Below are positions 46,623-49,322 of a stretch of DNA of 49,322 bases, piece after piece. The notes below the pieces were generated by a model. The model did not search any database. It was given only the letters and a program-made list of their open reading frames with translations, and was not told where the DNA came from. The stretch's first letter is position 1. Each line of letters starts with the position of its first letter. The position numbers were made by a program, and so were the translations under genes. The stretch is from positions 1 to 49,322 of the forward strand of contig CAJUMV010000025.1 of NCBI GenBank assembly GCA_910587715.1. The letters run 5' to 3'. This DNA is from an uncultured Lachnospiraceae bacterium. GTDB taxonomy: Bacteria > Bacillota > Clostridia > Lachnospirales > Lachnospiraceae.

Positions 46623-47719
46623 TATGCTGCCTCCCTTTTTATTAACTGTTTGACGGTAGTTATGCCTTCATTGCCGAATGTTACGATTAACTCTATAGAG
46701 CCGCCTTCGTAAGTTTCCATAATTTCCGTAATACGCTGCGCTGTCTCTATGCCGATTTCCGTATTGATATATGTGCAGTAGTCGCCAAGGTCATAATCTT
46801 TTTTATATTCAAGATTAGCGTGAGAATCTACGGAACTTGTAACGGTTTCTACTTTTTGATACTCAATCAGCTTTTCTTTGCCCCTTTGTACAAGAAGGGC
46901 TCTGTATTGTGCAGCAGATAATTTGTTGCCGTTTCCGTCGTCCGATTGAAGGTCTCTGGCGTCTACAAATATTTCCCGGCGTTCTTCTGATTTATCAGAT
47001 CGCAAATCAACCTCGACAATAACCCTGGCGTTGCCTTCGCCTTCTCCGGCAACATAGGCGAAATTTTTATAGCTGCTGGAATCGCGGTTATAAATAGCGT
47101 CCCGAATGTTGTAAAAGGAATTGGAGAAAATCGCCCAGCTATTTTTTGTCTGACTGTCTCGCCGGTCTTTTCCTTCCCATACCTCAAATGCCAGATCATT
47201 TGTCTGGTAATCATACCGTACCCGGTGACTGATATTTTCAGCATTGCCGAGAGCATATAGCTTTGCGCTTAAATCGTCTCCGAGCGTCTGCATATTGACA
47301 GTTGGCTTTAAGCCATTAGTGACGCCAAGCCTTAAATGCTTGATAATTCGGCCTGGGTCTTTTGGCGATATGGCAAATTTTGTTACGAGATTTCGCATTG
47401 CCAATTCTAAAGAGCCGGAGAGAGCCGTGCTTTCGCTAATAACGCGATTTTGTAAAAGGCATTCGGCAAAATTGCCTTTTGCAAATATTTCACGTGAGCC
47501 CGAATCGTCCTGAGCATAATTTACTTCATCAATAACGCCAAGTTCTTCGGCGTCATTGCGATACAGGTAGCGGCCTTTACTTAATAGCGGAAAATATTCT
47601 TTTGTTGTATATAATTCAAAAGCACCCAACTTTTGGTAGCGCCTTATCCAAATAAGAGTTCGGAAAAGAGGTATCGCACCGAGGGTCTCAAAATCTTCAT
47701 CAAGCACAATCAGTCTCAT
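46622..47719 (-). CDS. Siphovirus Gp37-like tail protein
   Basis: 365 aa. MRLIVLDEDFETLGAIPLFR then LIWIRRYQKLGAFELYTTKE and IDEVNYAQDDSGSREIFAKG match the ReqiPepy6 Gp37-like/tail-tip family found after distal tail proteins. Also typical is ARVIVEVDLRSDKSEERREI. It is likely the tail hub component. Order with the distal tail protein and baseplate gene is standard. Confidence 0.85.
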   Translation of the reverse strand: MRLIVLDEDFETLGAIPLFRTLIWIRRYQKLGAFELYTTKEYFPLLSKGRYLYRNDAEELGVIDEVNYAQDDSGSREIFAKGNFAECLLQNRVISESTALSGSLELAMRNLVTKFAISPKDPGRIIKHLRLGVTNGLKPTVNMQTLGDDLSAKLYALGNAENISHRVRYDYQTNDLAFEVWEGKDRRDSQTKNSWAIFSNSFYNIRDAIYNRDSSSYKNFAYVAGEGEGNARVIVEVDLRSDKSEERREIFVDARDLQSDDGNGNKLSAAQYRALLVQRGKEKLIEYQKVETVTSSVDSHANLEYKKDYDLGDYCTYINTEIGIETAQRITEIMETYEGGSIELIVTFGNEGITTVKQLIKREAA

Positions 47720-47720
47720 A

Positions 47721-48641
47721 TCACACCCCCAAATACAACGGCGTATAATAGAGCATTACGTCAAGGTTCGTATAGTTTTCGTCCGCGTCATATTCCAGAT
47801 AGTTCTCGCCGACTTCCAGCTTAAAAGGTTCTGAAAGCCGGTCGATTTTTTGGTACGAGTTTACGCCGTTTAACTCGATAATCTGGTTTCGGTCGCTGGT
47901 ATCGATCAAAAGGGTATCGCCTTTTTGGAGATGGACTTTTACGCGGATAAACTGCCCGGTTCCCTGGTGTAAAATTTTAGGATTCAGTACCGGACCTCTG
48001 GCTGCTATAAACTTAATTTGCAAGCCGCATGGAACGTCACCGTCGTTCATCAGAAGTACGTTTTTATTCAGCGTTCTATAGCCGGAAGTGTGTCCCGCAA
48101 GAGTCAGCCCTTTATAGGGGTCTGGCGTATTATAAACTTTCTTTTTCAGGACGCACCAAGGGAAAGCAAATAGCGGCGTAAAATCTGCCATATTTCGGCC
48201 AAAGTTATCCATGTTTTTAAGGAACGGGTCCGGGCATATTAAATCAACGGCGATAGCAAGCCGGTTATAGATATTTGCTTTGGCTACGAATGTCCAGCCT
48301 TCAAGCTCATACTCAATATTTCTTTCTGTGCCGCTATGGTTTGCCGTTAATTTGCCGGTATATTTTGGATTGAAAAATTTTATAATTCTTTGCCGATTTT
48401 CACGGTTATTTGTATCGTCTCTTAGGGTTGCCTCAATATGGACGGGACGGCTTTTAATCCGTTTCCCGTCCAATGTTGACCCATCCACAAGGGCATTATC
48501 AGTAGTGCTGATTTCGAGTTCGGACGCTTCCAGCCCGGAAATGGCGGTTATACCAAATTCCAGTTTTTGCCTGGACTCATTCATGCCGAACTGTAATTTA
48601 TTGCCATTGCATTCAAGAGTTATTTGTATAAAATCCGCCAT
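47721..48641 (-). CDS. Distal tail protein
   Basis: 306 aa, structural hub between tail tube and tip. Sequence such as LTANHSGTERNIEYELEGWT, AIAVDLICPDPFLKNMDNFG and LFAFPWCVLKKKVYN is typical of the Siphoviridae distal tail (Dit) family, and the strand-rich C-terminus ends DVMLYYTPLYLGV. It lies directly after the tape measure gene with no gap, the expected order. Confidence 0.85.
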   Translation of the reverse strand: MADFIQITLECNGNKLQFGMNESRQKLEFGITAISGLEASELEISTTDNALVDGSTLDGKRIKSRPVHIEATLRDDTNNRENRQRIIKFFNPKYTGKLTANHSGTERNIEYELEGWTFVAKANIYNRLAIAVDLICPDPFLKNMDNFGRNMADFTPLFAFPWCVLKKKVYNTPDPYKGLTLAGHTSGYRTLNKNVLLMNDGDVPCGLQIKFIAARGPVLNPKILHQGTGQFIRVKVHLQKGDTLLIDTSDRNQIIELNGVNSYQKIDRLSEPFKLEVGENYLEYDADENYTNLDVMLYYTPLYLGV

Positions 48642-49322
48642 CTACTTCACATCCTTTAATATTTTTCTTGCTGCTTCCCGGTTAGCTTTGCTGACCTCGC
48701 TTGGCGTTGCTACCGGCACATGATAGTTGTTTGTCTGCTCAAATTTTTCTTCCACATATGTAGTTGGTGGCTTCGGTGACTCTATATCAGCCTTATGCGC
48801 CGCTTTGGCTTTAGCTTCTACAGAAATTTTACCGGTTTCAAGATTTACGGTTTCCTGCATTTTTCTGGTAAGCCCTTTAAGCTCGCCCTTTACCTGTTTT
48901 TCAAGGCCGGGGTAGGATTCGTCAAAGCCCTCGCCAATTCCGGGAGGAATCCAGCGGCCGACTTCATCAGCGAATACCTTAGATGGTGAGTTAATATCCA
49001 AAGCGTCCTTAGCAGCCTCAAACAAGCTGTTAGCTAAGCTCTTAACCTTATCAGTTAGCCAACTCCAACCGGAAGAAATACCATTCCAAATACCGGTTAC
49101 AATGTTACTGCCGATAGTAGCCATCTGACTTGGCAAGCCGCTTAAACCGTTTACAATATTATTTACAAATCCCTGCGCGGCCGAAGATGCTTTTGACGCC
49201 AAATCGGCTGCAAACTGCGTTACTTTGGTAATGGTATTAACAAGGTGCGTCCAGACTTTACCTGGAAGCTGTGAAAACCACTCTGTAACTTTGTTGATTG
49301 CGTTTTGCGCCGCGGTACTTGC
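48642..49322 (-). CDS. Tape measure protein, C-terminal part (runs off window)
   Basis: 227 codons of an open frame that continues past the window edge; a TTG at 49202 is not the start. Repeats of amphipathic phage-tail type are visible (NAINKVTEWFSQLPGKVWTH, GSNIVTGIWNGISSGWSWLT, LANSLFEAAKDALDINSPSK), the hallmark of Firmicute tape measure C-termini. It determines tail length and assists DNA entry. Position before the Dit gene agrees. Confidence 0.9.
   Translation of the reverse strand, partial: ASTAAQNAINKVTEWFSQLPGKVWTHLVNTITKVTQFAADLASKASSAAQGFVNNIVNGLSGLPSQMATIGSNIVTGIWNGISSGWSWLTDKVKSLANSLFEAAKDALDINSPSKVFADEVGRWIPPGIGEGFDESYPGLEKQVKGELKGLTRKMQETVNLETGKISVEAKAKAAHKADIESPKPPTTYVEEKFEQTNNYHVPVATPSEVSKANREAARKILKDVK

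Larger units (their letters stand above)
26462..49322 (-). mobile_element. Prophage inserted at the 3' end of ssrA (right end outside window)
   Basis: Directly after the tmRNA the gene strand flips from + to -, base composition becomes more AT-rich, and phage structural and lysis genes appear (tape measure, distal tail, Gp37-like, fibre, DGR, holin-like, endolysin). The 3' end of ssrA is a well-known phage integration target. No integrase is present, so it should lie beyond 49322. attL would be within the last ~20 nt of ssrA; attR cannot be seen. A hairpin CCGAAGC...GCTTCGG (about 26489-26518) next to the junction may belong to the attachment region. Confidence 0.88.

Overview
The window looks like a Clostridia chromosome, most likely Lachnospiraceae. 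The grounds are Firmicute-type genes (CIRCE-controlled groESL, a single bifunctional RelA/SpoT, the rnr-smpB-ssrA order), strong AGGAGG ribosome sites, a GC-rich backbone and gut-Clostridia families (TraX-like membrane protein, BspA-type LRR protein, DUF6273 phage proteins). This assignment is inference; no marker such as 16S is present.

Positions 1-26461 are chromosomal and almost entirely on the + strand. They hold a BtuFCD-like importer operon with a possible cobalamin adenosyltransferase (68-3471), a degenerate GGDEF protein and a zinc-ribbon membrane protein, CIRCE-groES-groEL, and then an island (about 7560-13420). The island carries an AlbA_2-type gene remnant, a WYL regulator and an AT-richer three-gene cassette: an unknown protein, a Ycf46-like AAA+ ATPase, and a protein with a nuclease-like motif followed by glycine-zipper membrane segments. 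After it come a lipoprotein, relA, an MBL-fold hydrolase, a TraX-like protein, a VWA/MoxR pair with an LRR protein, secG, rnr, smpB and tmRNA (ssrA).

Positions 26462 to the end are a prophage inserted at the 3' end of ssrA and read almost wholly on the - strand; its far end and integrase lie outside the window. In transcription order (right to left) it has tape measure, distal tail, Gp37-like tail protein, baseplate/fibre protein, then a complete diversity-generating retroelement (DGR). The DGR comprises variable protein VP1, an Avd-like protein, the template repeat TR and a reverse transcriptase (RT). Lysis genes and an endolysin follow, and then a 12-kb cargo region of about 28 small genes. 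A second DGR target (VP2) with its own variable repeat sits in that cargo region, about 10 kb from the TR. Every one of the 36 TR/VR differences I counted falls on a template adenine.

The cargo region is threaded with repeats. Ten copies of an ~80-bp leader element (R1-R10) each precede a cargo transcription unit. They contain a covarying hairpin, and four copies can pair with the downstream ribosome site. There are also two ~120-bp near-perfect hairpins, three ~90-bp palindromic elements at operon ends, and three short GC-rich motifs. The items most worth following up are the two-target DGR, the R-element family and the Ycf46/nuclease-like/glycine-zipper cassette.
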